A stretch of 64,000 bases of DNA from Colwellia ponticola (GTDB lineage: Bacteria > Pseudomonadota > Gammaproteobacteria > Enterobacterales > Alteromonadaceae): the NCBI RefSeq assembly GCF_005885605.1, contig NZ_SZVP01000006.1, positions 102,158 to 166,157 of the forward strand. The letters are read 5' to 3'. Below are positions 8,512-18,376 of this stretch, piece by piece. The notes below the pieces were generated by a model. It saw only the letters and a list, made by a program, of their open reading frames with translations. It was not told where the DNA came from and did no database searches. How positions within the stretch are numbered: position 1 is the first letter of the stretch; the number at the start of each line of letters is the position of its first letter. Made by a program: the position numbers and the translations under genes.

Positions 8512-9084
8512 TTATACCGGTTGAGGGCGCTTTTGTAACTTTCGTTGTAGTGTCCTTCTATGCATACCAAGCTGTCTAGCCGTTGCTGAAATGTTGCCTT
8601 GGTTTACCTTTAGTACCTGTTGAATATGTTGCCATTCAACTTGCTCTGCTGATAATGTTTGTTCGGTTAGTTGATCAACTTCAATAACGTCAGCTTTACT
8701 ACCCTTTAGTGTTGCCAGTAGTGTTTTACTATCTACCGGTTTAGACAAATAGTCATCTGCTCCTAGCTTTATTGCGTCAACCGCTGTGGCAATGCTGGCA
8801 AAACCGGTGAGTAATATAATTCGGCTGTTTGGCCGCAATTTACGTAGCGGTGTGATAATTGATAGCGTATTTTCCTCAACTAACTTCATATCCAGTAAAA
8901 TATAGTCAGGAGTGTATCGATGGCAGGCTAACAAGGCATCACTATTATTATCAACTTGTACACAGTCAAAGCCATATTTAGTTAAACGCCGGTTCAGTGT
9001 ATTAGCAAAAATAATATCATCTTCTACGATTAATAGTTTTGATGTTGTGGGTTTTATTGCCGGTGTCGCTGCGTGAGTCATCAT
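8512..9084 (-). CDS. RegA/PrrA/ActR-type response regulator
   Basis: 190 residues: a receiver domain (about 16-130) and a Fis-type helix-turn-helix (about 148-186, GNISATARQLGMHRRTLQRK). The acidic pocket is EDD near residue 21, the phosphoacceptor is Asp65 in YILLDMKL, Thr/Ser and Lys lie in LLTGFAS and LSKPVD. There is no sigma-54 AAA domain between them, the layout of RegA/PrrA/ActR. Those regulators control respiratory and redox genes in response to the membrane quinone state. It starts 14 bases after the stop of the partner kinase gene, with AAGAGAG as ribosome site, so the two are one operon. Confidence 0.88.
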   Translation of the reverse strand: MMTHAATPAIKPTTSKLLIVEDDIIFANTLNRRLTKYGFDCVQVDNNSDALLACHRYTPDYILLDMKLVEENTLSIITPLRKLRPNSRIILLTGFASIATAVDAIKLGADDYLSKPVDSKTLLATLKGSKADVIEVDQLTEQTLSAEQVEWQHIQQVLKVNQGNISATARQLGMHRRTLQRKLQKRPQPV

Positions 9085-9098
9085 TACTCTCTTCTCGT

Positions 9099-10340
9099 TT
9101 ACGTTGATGAAATCGGGATGCTCAGGGTCACAAGCGCACCACCATCTTGATGGTTGGTTAAGGCTAATTTACCCCCTAGACGCTCTAAACTGGCATGACT
9201 TAACAAAACGGCCATGCCAAAACCTTGCTCGCTATTCACAGGCTTTACGCCTAATTCTTTAAGTTTTTTTAACGTAAAGCCTTTACCGTAATCACGAATA
9301 GTAAATTGCCAGTTGTCATTAATAACTTCGCTGGTGAGACTCAGCGTTTTACTGTTATTGGCTTTACTGGCTCTGATAGCATTATTAATTAAATTGATAA
9401 TGGCTGGTATTAAGGCAGCATCAGTATTAATAGTGATATTTTTACTGTTTTCGTCATTATTCTTTACTAATTGCAAGTTTATTTCGGGATTATTAATCCT
9501 AACATTATCGGTTATTTCAACAAATAAATCGTCACAATTAGCGATTTTAATCACTTGCTCTTTGATATCGAAAACCATAGCGCGAAAGTCAGATAAACTG
9601 TCTCGACAGCGTGCTAGCTGACTTTGTATATCGAGTATAATTTCATTGTCAGGGAAGTCTTCACTGAGTTCATCGGCAAGTAATTGTACTGTGGCAATCG
9701 GGGTCGCTAGTTGATGAGTTACCTGCGCAGAAGCGACGCCGAGTGAGGTGACTTTTTCTTGTTTTAATAAGTTTTCACGATAAGCGGCAATAGCCAGCTC
9801 TTGTTGATTAATGCTGCGCGCCATTTTACCTACCACAATAGCTACGACTAAAGCGGAAAACAAAAAGTTGATACCCATACCAATAAAGTGACCTTGCATA
9901 TTACCGTGCATAACGCTCATGGGTAATGCCCATAATAAAATGCTATAAGAGGTAATAGCTAATGAAGCGACTATAGCCAGCAACAAAGGTGTTAAAGTGA
10001 CCGCGGCTATTGCGATAGGGATGAGTAATAACGAAACAAAAGCATTAGTAGCGCCACCACTAAAAAATAGCAGTAACGACAAAAAAATAATATCAGCACA
10101 TATTTGTACTAGTATTGCTTTTTGGCTCGATTTTTTATCACTGACATGGTTATGGTAAAAGTAACTGCTTATAGTAAATAGTATTTCTAAACTAATAACG
10201 CTGAACAAAGGTATCCAAGGCAGTTGATAAGCTAAACCTACATTGACAAATAAAATTAATAATAGTTGAATGATGATGGCAATACAGCGCAGCGCAATAA
10301 TCACCTGTATTTGACTGGTTCTTTTGAAAAATTGTGACAT
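9099..10340 (-). CDS. RegB/PrrB-type redox sensor histidine kinase
   Basis: 413 residues with six hydrophobic helices (about 10-170), a dimerisation/phosphoacceptor box HQLATPIATVQLLADEL (His209) and an ATPase domain (NLINNAIRA, DYGKGF, GFGMAVLLS). RegB kinases sense the ubiquinone pool through a GGxxNPF motif in the membrane domain and through a redox-active cysteine near the H-box. Here the motif is GGATNAF (95-101), with alanine for the conserved proline. The cysteine is present as Cys245 in QLARCRDSL. It is encoded upstream of the cognate regulator in the same operon. It probably phosphorylates that protein; the signal may differ in detail from RegB. Confidence 0.87.
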   Translation of the reverse strand: MSQFFKRTSQIQVIIALRCIAIIIQLLLILFVNVGLAYQLPWIPLFSVISLEILFTISSYFYHNHVSDKKSSQKAILVQICADIIFLSLLLFFSGGATNAFVSLLLIPIAIAAVTLTPLLLAIVASLAITSYSILLWALPMSVMHGNMQGHFIGMGINFLFSALVVAIVVGKMARSINQQELAIAAYRENLLKQEKVTSLGVASAQVTHQLATPIATVQLLADELSEDFPDNEIILDIQSQLARCRDSLSDFRAMVFDIKEQVIKIANCDDLFVEITDNVRINNPEINLQLVKNNDENSKNITINTDAALIPAIINLINNAIRASKANNSKTLSLTSEVINDNWQFTIRDYGKGFTLKKLKELGVKPVNSEQGFGMAVLLSHASLERLGGKLALTNHQDGGALVTLSIPISST

Positions 10341-10611
10341 ATATTTCTTAGCAACTAAATAGGCGTATAATGTTTGGATTATGTAAATATCAGCGATAGT
10401 TCCGATAATGCCAAACGGATGAATTTTCGCGAAGTGATCTATTCATTGACCCACTTGGTATTACATCAATAAATCAACAAACATCTTAGCTTATTTATTA
10501 AGGTAAAAGACTGAGATAAACCATTAAACCTACATTCATTAAACATAACTTGATTAAATCTTCCTCGGTTAAAATAAGCTTAATGAGTATACATTGAATA
10601 AGGCAGTAAAC

Positions 10612-11166
10612 ATGACAACGCAACTTAAAGAACAGTCATCAACAGTAGCAACGCTAGCAGGAGGTTGTTTTTGGTGTATAGAAAGTGCTTTTAACAGTGT
10701 TAAAGGTATTATAACGGCTAAATCAGGTTATATGGGTGGGCATAGTACAGAGCCTACTTATGAAGAAGTCTGTAGCGGTAGTAGTGGCCATGCCGAAGTA
10801 GTGCAACTACACTTTGATAACCAAGTGATTAGCTACAGAGAAATATTAGAAATATTTTTTAGTTTGCACAACCCAACACAACTCAATCGCCAAGGTAATG
10901 ATATTGGCACCCAGTATCGTTCAGAAATATTTACCCATGATGCCGAGCAACAGGCGCTAGCCGAACAGATTATTAACGAGATTAATCAACAACAGTTGTT
11001 TGACGATGCTATTGTTACCCAAGTTAGCCCTGCAGTGACTTTTTATTGTGGTGAAGATTATCATCAAGAGTATTTTAAAAATAATCCAGAAAACCAATAT
11101 TGTCAGGCAGTGGTATCACCAAAATTGGCTAAGTTTAGAAAAACTTTTGTCGCCAAATTAAAATAA
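10612..11166 (+). CDS. msrA: Peptide-methionine (S)-S-oxide reductase
   Basis: MsrA reduces the S epimer of methionine sulfoxide in proteins using thioredoxin. The catalytic motif GGCFWC is at residues 17-22 (Cys19 attacks the sulfoxide), followed by GIITAKSGYMGG, CSGSSGHAEVVQ and HNPTQLNRQGNDIGTQYRS. The resolving-cysteine region is near the C-terminus (ENQYCQAVVSPK). I chose the ATG at 10612, which has AAGG eight bases upstream, over an in-frame TTG 18 bases earlier without a ribosome site. This gives 184 residues. Cytosolic: no signal peptide. It converges with nadC on a shared hairpin terminator. Confidence 0.95.
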   Translation: MTTQLKEQSSTVATLAGGCFWCIESAFNSVKGIITAKSGYMGGHSTEPTYEEVCSGSSGHAEVVQLHFDNQVISYREILEIFFSLHNPTQLNRQGNDIGTQYRSEIFTHDAEQQALAEQIINEINQQQLFDDAIVTQVSPAVTFYCGEDYHQEYFKNNPENQYCQAVVSPKLAKFRKTFVAKLK

Positions 11167-11192
11167 GCTATATGAGCATAAGCGAGACATTA

Positions 11193-11226
11193 AAAAAGTG
11201 ACAAAACATCAGTTTTGTCACTTTTT
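11193..11226. terminator. Bidirectional terminator between msrA and nadC
   Basis: A perfect 15-bp stem, AAAAAGTGACAAAAC and its complement, around the four-base loop ATCA. The A-run on one side and T-run on the other make it a good intrinsic terminator on both strands, which fits two convergent genes. Confidence 0.92.
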
Positions 11227-11275
11227 ATTATTTATATATTACTTATCTTTTAATAATATATTATTTATCCAGTGT

Positions 11276-12196
<921 letters not shown>

Positions 12197-12199
12197 CTA

Positions 12200-12721
12200 T
12201 TACAGGGGATCCCGTAAGATTAATTGTTTACCGGTTTGATAAAAATCGACTTGTTTTAATGCGCTCATACCTAAGAGTATTTCATCTGTTTTCATTGCCG
12301 GGTTAATGTGAGCAGCAACATTATACAAGAAAATGTTGCCTAAGCTCAATTGGGTAATTTCAGTTTGATAGACAGTAACACTACCATTGGCCGTTTGTAC
12401 CCGATAACTCCCTTTCGCGACTAAACCTAATTGCTCTGCTATATGAGCCGGAATTGACACCTGTGTTGCGCCAGTATCAAGTAAAAAGGTGACGGGGTTT
12501 TCATTTATCGTACCGCGAGCAACATAATGACCTTGTCTGTTTTGAGCTAAAATTACTTCGGCTTGACCACTTTGTGTTAAGCGTACTTCGGGCTGACTGT
12601 TGGGGTTATATTGACTATCAAGTACGTCTTGAAAAACAAACATTAATAAAGCTAAAGCTATTATCCAGGCTAGCCAAACGAATATTCTTGCTATTTTGTT
12701 TGTTGGGTCAACTTCAGTCAT
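12200..12721 (-). CDS. Membrane-anchored retropepsin-like aspartic protease (TIGR02281 type)
   Basis: 173 residues: a short cytoplasmic tail, one transmembrane helix (about 12-32, VWLAWIIALALLMFVF), then a clan AA aspartic protease domain. The active-site loop FLLDTGATQVSIP (Asp82) and the second conserved block LLGMSALKQVDF are clear. One such domain supplies one catalytic Asp, so the enzyme should work as a homodimer, probably with the domain in the periplasm. The substrate is unknown. It lies upstream of nadC and divergent from ampD; ampD-nadC proximity is common in gammaproteobacteria. Confidence 0.88.
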   Translation of the reverse strand: MTEVDPTNKIARIFVWLAWIIALALLMFVFQDVLDSQYNPNSQPEVRLTQSGQAEVILAQNRQGHYVARGTINENPVTFLLDTGATQVSIPAHIAEQLGLVAKGSYRVQTANGSVTVYQTEITQLSLGNIFLYNVAAHINPAMKTDEILLGMSALKQVDFYQTGKQLILRDPL

Positions 12722-12801
12722 ACTAACAGCCTCTATAATAGGTCAATATTGCTACGCCTATATCTTAATTACATCTAACAACATTATAAAATGAGTAGCC
12801 T

Positions 12802-13371
12802 ATGTATTCTATTTCTGCTGGCTGGTTAACACAAGCACAGCATTTACCCTCGCCGCACTTTACACCGCGCGCACTAGATGAAGAAATTAATTTACTTATT
12901 GTTCATAATATTTCACTGCCGGCCGGACAATTTGGTGGTTGTTATATTAGTGACTTGTTTTTGGGACAGCTTGATTGCAATGCTCATGCTAGCTTTAATG
13001 ATTTACAAGGCGTTGAAGTGTCGGCGCATTGTCTGATTCGCCGTGATGGTAGTGTTATTCAATATGTTTCTTTTAATGATAAAGCTTGGCATGCCGGTAT
13101 TTCATCATTCAACCAAAGACCGTGTTGTAATGATTATTCTATTGGTATTGAATTAGAGGGTACAGACGATATACCTTACACCACAGAGCAATATCAACAA
13201 TTAAGCGCATTAACGTTTTGTTTACAGCATAAATTTCCTGCTATTATCATTGATAATGTTGTCGGTCACTGTGATGTTGCTCCTGGAAGAAAAACCGATC
13301 CTGGGCCGGCATTTGATTGGCAATACTTTCGTCAGTGTTTAACTGAACAATCGATAAGGATTAACACCTAA
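12802..13371 (+). CDS. ampD: 1,6-anhydro-N-acetylmuramyl-L-alanine amidase
   Basis: AmpD cleaves the anhydroMurNAc-L-Ala bond of recycled cell-wall fragments in the cytoplasm. By lowering the level of AmpR-activating muropeptides it also controls AmpC-type beta-lactamase induction. The 189-residue protein has the zinc ligands His35 (LLIVHNIS), His156 (VVGHCDVAPGRK) and Asp166 (TDPGPAF), the catalytic Glu117 (GIELEG) and the anhydro-sugar recognition segment VSAHCLIRRDG. There is no signal peptide, as expected for AmpD. It is followed after one base by ampE: a two-gene operon. Confidence 0.95.
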   Translation: MYSISAGWLTQAQHLPSPHFTPRALDEEINLLIVHNISLPAGQFGGCYISDLFLGQLDCNAHASFNDLQGVEVSAHCLIRRDGSVIQYVSFNDKAWHAGISSFNQRPCCNDYSIGIELEGTDDIPYTTEQYQQLSALTFCLQHKFPAIIIDNVVGHCDVAPGRKTDPGPAFDWQYFRQCLTEQSIRINT

Positions 13372-13372
13372 C

Positions 13373-14317
13373 ATGAGTTTATTAAGTCTATTAATTGCAT
13401 TGGCGGTAGAGCGCTCCTTATCTACCCAAGCATTTCGATTTAGCTTTTATTACCAGCACTACCAACATTTTTTTAGTAAAAATTTCACGGCTAAACAAGG
13501 GAAAGTGGCCAGTGCTATCTTTATTCTTTTACCGGTACTAGCGATATTCTTAGTAGTAGATACCATTGATAACCCAGTATTTGAGTTAGTTTTCTCTACG
13601 TTAATACTGATTGTTTGCTTTGGTTGTAATATCACTCGAACACGTTATAAAAACTACCTCTACTCAGCCTTTAAAGGTGAGCACACCACCACTAAAATGC
13701 ATCACCAACAGTTATTATCCGATAAAAACTTGCCTGATATAGGTTTTGGTCAAGCACTCGTTTGGTTAAATTACCGCTACTATATCGCCATTATGTTGTA
13801 CTTTACTGTCTTTGGTGCTGCTGGAGCCGTATTTTATCGTTTATTAACGAGTGTTATTGAAGATAAAAAATCAGCTTGTATAGCACAAAACTTTGCAACA
13901 GCCTCTACCGAGCATAGCGAAGTAGAGACTAATGTTACTGCTGAGGAAGAAGATTTAACCAATCAGCCAAAAACAGCGGATCAAGAGAAGATAAATCCAA
14001 CGATACTAAGTGGCTGTCAAAATCATCACGATGTACTCTTTTGGGCAGATTGGCTGCCTGTGCGTATTGCTTCGTTTGGTTATGTGTTTGTAGGGCACTT
14101 TTCCAAAGCCATGCCTGTGTGGTTAGAAAGCTTGTTTGATAATAAAAAGCCAACGCATCAAGTGTTAATAACAGTAGCAGAAAGCTCAGAAGATATTATC
14201 GTTAATAAAGACGACTGTACCGAAGAGCCTTGTTTGCTCGTTAGGCTGGCAAAACGCAATGTGCTATTCGTCTTCGCAGTTATTTCGATATTAACCCTAG
14301 TAGGTTTGATTAATTAG
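13373..14317 (+). CDS. ampE: AmpE-like integral membrane protein
   Basis: AmpE is an inner-membrane protein encoded with ampD and thought to help regulate beta-lactamase or muropeptide signalling; its biochemistry is unclear. The 314-residue product begins MSLLSLLIALAVERSLS, a strong match to the family. It has hydrophobic helices near 50-85, 140-165 and 290-312, and a conserved block FWADWLPVRIASFGYVFVGH. An acidic, probably disordered insertion (about 180-210, EVETNVTAEEEDLTNQP) makes it longer than the ~284-residue E. coli protein. The ATG lies immediately after the ampD stop, indicating translational coupling. Confidence 0.88.
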   Translation: MSLLSLLIALAVERSLSTQAFRFSFYYQHYQHFFSKNFTAKQGKVASAIFILLPVLAIFLVVDTIDNPVFELVFSTLILIVCFGCNITRTRYKNYLYSAFKGEHTTTKMHHQQLLSDKNLPDIGFGQALVWLNYRYYIAIMLYFTVFGAAGAVFYRLLTSVIEDKKSACIAQNFATASTEHSEVETNVTAEEEDLTNQPKTADQEKINPTILSGCQNHHDVLFWADWLPVRIASFGYVFVGHFSKAMPVWLESLFDNKKPTHQVLITVAESSEDIIVNKDDCTEEPCLLVRLAKRNVLFVFAVISILTLVGLIN

Positions 14318-14450
14318 CCTACTGTTCACGTTGAGATATAGGTGAGCGGGTAAACAGCATTACAAGACATTCACCTTATCTACATATCAGTATATTGTTA
14401 GTACCCACTTAGCACAGGTATTTGTTTCGTGGGTAATTCTTCTTAAAATA

Positions 14451-14465
14451 AATGGTAAGACCAAT
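14451..14465. promoter_or_regulatory. PdhR operator, distal box
   Basis: AATGGTAAGACCAAT, a near-perfect match to the PdhR consensus (AATTGGTnnnACCAATT in E. coli). It lies about 255 bases upstream of the pdhR start and 145 bases from a second box of the same shape. PdhR binds such sites when pyruvate is low. Confidence 0.82.
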
Positions 14466-14550
14466 CTGTTTTTTTGCTTGAATAGCTAAAAAACATACCA
14501 TTTTATCGTATAAAAACCTTGCGTAAATACTAGCCATAGACTAAATTTAC

Positions 14551-14579
14551 TTGTCAAAAGTCGCTTTTTTTGTTATTTT
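14551..14579 (+). promoter_or_regulatory. Promoter of the pdhR-aceEF-lpdA region
   Basis: TTGTCA, a 17-base spacer and TATTTT. The predicted start is near 14586, so the proximal PdhR box begins about ten bases downstream. That is the same arrangement known for the E. coli pdh promoter, supporting both calls. Confidence 0.7.
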
Positions 14580-14595
14580 ATTACCTAGGAAAAGC

Positions 14596-14610
14596 AATGG
14601 TCTTACCAAT
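14596..14610. promoter_or_regulatory. PdhR operator, proximal box
   Basis: AATGGTCTTACCAAT, the second PdhR box, differing from the distal one mainly in the three central bases. It overlaps the predicted start of transcription, where bound PdhR would block initiation. Confidence 0.87.
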
Positions 14611-14719
14611 TTACCAAATATTTCACTGGTGCTTATCGATTGTTTTTTAGGCGTTGAGTTAAGTGGTTTATGCTTTTTATTGTTTTTTAACCGTAGGGAT
14701 AGCTTGCTAAATCAATTTT

Positions 14720-15511
14720 ATGAATGCCAACGTAACGATAAAAAAACCATTGCAGGCATCAACATGCGCTGCGCGAGTTAAGCCGAAGAAATTAGCAGAT
14801 ATTATTTTAGCTCAACTTGAGGCGATGATAATTGAAGGTAGTTTACAACCCGGGGAAAAGTTATTACCTGAACGTGAACTTGCTTTGCAATTTGAAGTCT
14901 CAAGACCATCATTACGAGAAGCAATACAAAAACTCGAAGCCAAAGGACTGGTCACGCGTAAGCAAGGCGGTGGTACTTTCGTTTGTCAAAACCTATTAAG
15001 TGGTTTTTCTGATCCACTGTTTGAATTGATGTCGAATAATAGTGAATCACAATTTGATTTATTAGAGTTTCGTCATGGTATTGAAGGTATGGCGTCGTAT
15101 TATGCTGCTATGCGAGGTACGCCAGCAGATTTTGAACAAATTCGCGTTAAACATGATGAAATAGGTACCAGTCAGTTAGAAGACGACTATAGTGGAGAAG
15201 CAGCAGCGGTGGTTGAGTTTCATTTAGCCATATGTGCTGCATCACATAATGCGGTGATATTACAGTCGGCTCGAAGTATGTCGTCATTACTCGCTGACAA
15301 TATCGAACAAAACTTAACAGTACTAGCAAAACGTCCTGATATATTTAGCAGGATTACCAATTACAGAAAACGTTTACTCGATGCCATTATCAGTGGTCAA
15401 CCCCAAAAAGCTTGGGGAGCTAGTCACAGACATTTAGCATTTATTGAAGAAGTGTTATTGAAGTTAACACAAGAAAACAGTCGCATGGAAAGATCAATGC
15501 GACGCATGTAA
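14720..15511 (+). CDS. pdhR: Pyruvate-responsive GntR-family repressor PdhR
   Basis: PdhR represses the pyruvate dehydrogenase genes until pyruvate binds it. The 263-residue protein has a winged helix-turn-helix (about 20-85) with GEKLLPERELALQF, VSRPSLREAIQKLEAKGLV and RKQGGGTFV, then an FCD ligand domain (about 100-245) with FRHGIEGMASYYAA, VEFHLAICAASHN and ASHRHLAFIEE. These match E. coli PdhR over the full length. The N-terminus is about ten residues longer. No clear ribosome site precedes the ATG. Two operators for this same protein lie upstream, so it is autoregulated, and aceE follows 114 bases later. Confidence 0.93.
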   Translation: MNANVTIKKPLQASTCAARVKPKKLADIILAQLEAMIIEGSLQPGEKLLPERELALQFEVSRPSLREAIQKLEAKGLVTRKQGGGTFVCQNLLSGFSDPLFELMSNNSESQFDLLEFRHGIEGMASYYAAMRGTPADFEQIRVKHDEIGTSQLEDDYSGEAAAVVEFHLAICAASHNAVILQSARSMSSLLADNIEQNLTVLAKRPDIFSRITNYRKRLLDAIISGQPQKAWGASHRHLAFIEEVLLKLTQENSRMERSMRRM

Positions 15512-15625
15512 AAAATTATGCGCCAAGCGCAAATAACCAGAAAAAAATTAACGTATCTACATTACACATAGTTAAACATTAATTTTAAACATTTACTAAA
15601 AATAAAGTATTGGAGACTAAACAAT

Positions 15626-18307
15626 ATGTCAGATCTACCAAATATCGATGTTGATTCAGCAGAAACCCAAGAGTGGTTAGAATCATTAGAATCAGTATTA
15701 GAAAATGAAGGTCCAGAGCGTGCACATCAATTATTAGAAACACTAATTGACCGCGCTCGTCGTGGTGGTACGCATTTACCATTTGACGCGACTACGGCTT
15801 ATGTTAACAGTATTCCACCAGGACAAGAACCACATATGCCTGCGGATCAAACCATTGAGTCACGCATTCGTGCGGCGATTCGTTGGAACGCTTTGGTATT
15901 AGTATTACGTGCTTCTAAAAAAGATTTAGAGCTTGGCGGTCATATTGGTAGTTTCGCTTCTTCATCGACACTTTACGATGTAGGTTTTAACCACTTCTTT
16001 AAAGCAGCAACACCAGAAAATGGCGGCGATTTTATTTTCGCTCAAGGCCATATTTCTCCAGGTATTTATTCACGTGCTTTTATGGAAGGTCGTTTAACTG
16101 AAGAGCAAATGAACAACTTCCGTCAAGAGTGTGATGGTAAAGGTTTATCTTCTTACCCACATCCGCATTTGATGAAAGATTTCTGGCAGTTCCCAACCGT
16201 TTCTATGGGCTTAGGTCCATTACAAGCGATTTACACTGCTCGTTTCTTAAAATACTTAACAGATCGTGGTATTAAAGACTGTTCAGGTCAACGTGTTTAC
16301 TGTTACTTAGGTGACGGTGAAACAGATGAGCCAGAATCATTAGGTGCTATTGGTTTAGCAACACGTGAAGGTTTAGATAACTTATGTTTCGTTATCAACT
16401 GTAACTTACAGCGTTTAGATGGCCCAGTACGTGGTAACGGTAAAATCATCCAAGAACTTGAAGGTACATTCCGCGGCGCAGGCTGGGAAGTAGTAAAAGT
16501 TATTTGGGGCTCTTACTGGGATTCACTTATTGCTCGTGATACTTCAGGTAAATTACTACAGTTAATGAACGAAACAGTTGATGGCGAATACCAGAACTGT
16601 AAAGCGAAGGGTGGTAAGTACACACGCGAAAACTTCTTTAACAAGTACCCTGAAACGGCAGCAATGGTTGCTAACATGTCAGATGATGACATTTGGCGTT
16701 TAAACCGTGGTGGTCATGATCCAGTTAAAGTTTACGCAGCTTATGAAAAAGCGAAAAACACTAAAGGTCGTCCAACAGTTATCTTAGCTAAAACGGTTAA
16801 AGGTTTCGGTTTAGGTGCGTCAGGCGAAGCATTAAACATCGCGCATAACGTGAAGAAACTAGACGTTGATTCATTGAAGAGCTACCGTGATCGTTTCAAC
16901 ATCCCAGTAGGCGATGATGAAATTGCTGACTTACCTTTCTATAAATTCCCTGAAGACAGCGAAGAATTTAAGTATATGAAAGCGCGTCGCGAAGCATTAG
17001 GTGGTTCTCTACCTGCACGTCGTGAACAAGCCGAAGAGCAACTTGAAATTCCAGCATTAAAAATCTTTGATCCTATTTTAAAAGGTTCAGGTGACCGTGA
17101 AATTTCATCAACGATGACATTTGTACGTGTACTTAACAACTTATTAAAAGATAAGAAAATTGGTAAGCGTATTGTACCAATTATTCCTGATGAAGCGCGT
17201 ACCTTTGGTATGGAAGGTTTATTCCGCCAAGTAGGTATTTATGCAAGCGAAGGTCAAAAATACGTTCCTCAAGATGCTGATCAAGTTGCTTATTATCGTG
17301 AAGATAAAAAAGGTCAAGTATTACAAGAAGGTATTAATGAGTTAGGTGCTATGGCGTCTTGGGTAGCGTCTGGTACGTCTTACTCAACGTGTAATGCAAC
17401 GACTATCCCGTTCTACATTTACTACTCAATGTTTGGTTTCCAACGCGTTGGTGATTTAGCATGGGCAGCAGGCGATAGCCAAGCACGTGGTTTCTTATTA
17501 GGTGCAACTGCAGGTAGAACAACGCTTAACGGTGAAGGTCTACAACATCAAGATGGCCATTCACATGTACAAGCAGGTTTAATTCCTAACTGTGTGACTT
17601 ATGATCCAACTTACGGTTATGAAATTGCAGTTATCGTACGTGAAGGTTTACGTCGTATGTACGAAGAAAATGAAAACATCTTCTTCTACCTAACGCTAAT
17701 GAATGAAAACTACAAGCACCCAGCAATGCCTGAGAGCAAGTCAGTTGAAGAAGAAATTATTAAAGGTATTTACCAACTTGAGCAAGCTGCTCCTGCTAAA
17801 GGTAAAGCGATTGCTAATGTGCAATTACTTGGCTCAGGTACTATCTTAGAGAAAGTACGTGAAGCAGCACAAATACTTAGCGATGAATTCAACATCTCAA
17901 GTGACGTTTACTCTGTGACTTCATTCAATGAATTAGGTCGTGATGGTCAAGACGTAACACGTTGGAACATGCTTCACCCAGAAAGTGAGCAGCGTGTACC
18001 ATACATTGCCCAAGTAATTACTAAAGATGCTGGTCCAGCAATTGCTGCTACCGATTACATCAAAAACTACTCAGATCAAGTACGTGCGTATATTGACACT
18101 GAATACCGTTGTTTAGGTACTGATGGTTTTGGTCGTAGTGATAGTCGCGATAACCTACGTACTCACTTCGAAGTAAGCGCCGCTTACATTGTTGTTGCTT
18201 CATTATATGAATTAGCAAACCGTGGTGATATCGAACGTTCAGTGGTAACAGCAGCAATTAAGCGTTTCAATATCAATACTGAAAAACTTAACCCTCTTTA
18301 CGCCTAG
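15626..18307 (+). CDS. aceE: Pyruvate dehydrogenase E1 component (homodimeric)
   Basis: AceE decarboxylates pyruvate with thiamine diphosphate and passes the acetyl group to the lipoyl arms of AceF. The 893-residue homodimeric-type E1 has the thiamine-diphosphate/Mg motif GDGETDEPESLG followed by NLCFVINCNLQRLDGPVRGN. Other blocks are HIGSFASSSTLYDVGFNHFF, FAQGHISPGIYSRAF, PDEARTFGMEGLFRQVGIY and LQHQDGHSHVQAG. Length is close to the E. coli enzyme (887). The ATG has GGAG upstream. It is the first enzyme gene after pdhR and is followed 69 bases later by aceF, in the usual complex order. Confidence 0.97.
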   Translation: MSDLPNIDVDSAETQEWLESLESVLENEGPERAHQLLETLIDRARRGGTHLPFDATTAYVNSIPPGQEPHMPADQTIESRIRAAIRWNALVLVLRASKKDLELGGHIGSFASSSTLYDVGFNHFFKAATPENGGDFIFAQGHISPGIYSRAFMEGRLTEEQMNNFRQECDGKGLSSYPHPHLMKDFWQFPTVSMGLGPLQAIYTARFLKYLTDRGIKDCSGQRVYCYLGDGETDEPESLGAIGLATREGLDNLCFVINCNLQRLDGPVRGNGKIIQELEGTFRGAGWEVVKVIWGSYWDSLIARDTSGKLLQLMNETVDGEYQNCKAKGGKYTRENFFNKYPETAAMVANMSDDDIWRLNRGGHDPVKVYAAYEKAKNTKGRPTVILAKTVKGFGLGASGEALNIAHNVKKLDVDSLKSYRDRFNIPVGDDEIADLPFYKFPEDSEEFKYMKARREALGGSLPARREQAEEQLEIPALKIFDPILKGSGDREISSTMTFVRVLNNLLKDKKIGKRIVPIIPDEARTFGMEGLFRQVGIYASEGQKYVPQDADQVAYYREDKKGQVLQEGINELGAMASWVASGTSYSTCNATTIPFYIYYSMFGFQRVGDLAWAAGDSQARGFLLGATAGRTTLNGEGLQHQDGHSHVQAGLIPNCVTYDPTYGYEIAVIVREGLRRMYEENENIFFYLTLMNENYKHPAMPESKSVEEEIIKGIYQLEQAAPAKGKAIANVQLLGSGTILEKVREAAQILSDEFNISSDVYSVTSFNELGRDGQDVTRWNMLHPESEQRVPYIAQVITKDAGPAIAATDYIKNYSDQVRAYIDTEYRCLGTDGFGRSDSRDNLRTHFEVSAAYIVVASLYELANRGDIERSVVTAAIKRFNINTEKLNPLYA

Positions 18308-18376
18308 TTAGTATAAATACCGGTTACCATGCAAATGTTATCTTGCTTGGTAACGGGTATGAATAAGGAAAATATA

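Noticed and set aside
14551..14781. 76-codon frame overlapping the pdhR start
   Set aside because: It begins at the promoter, covers the operator, has no ribosome site and overlaps the N-terminus of pdhR.
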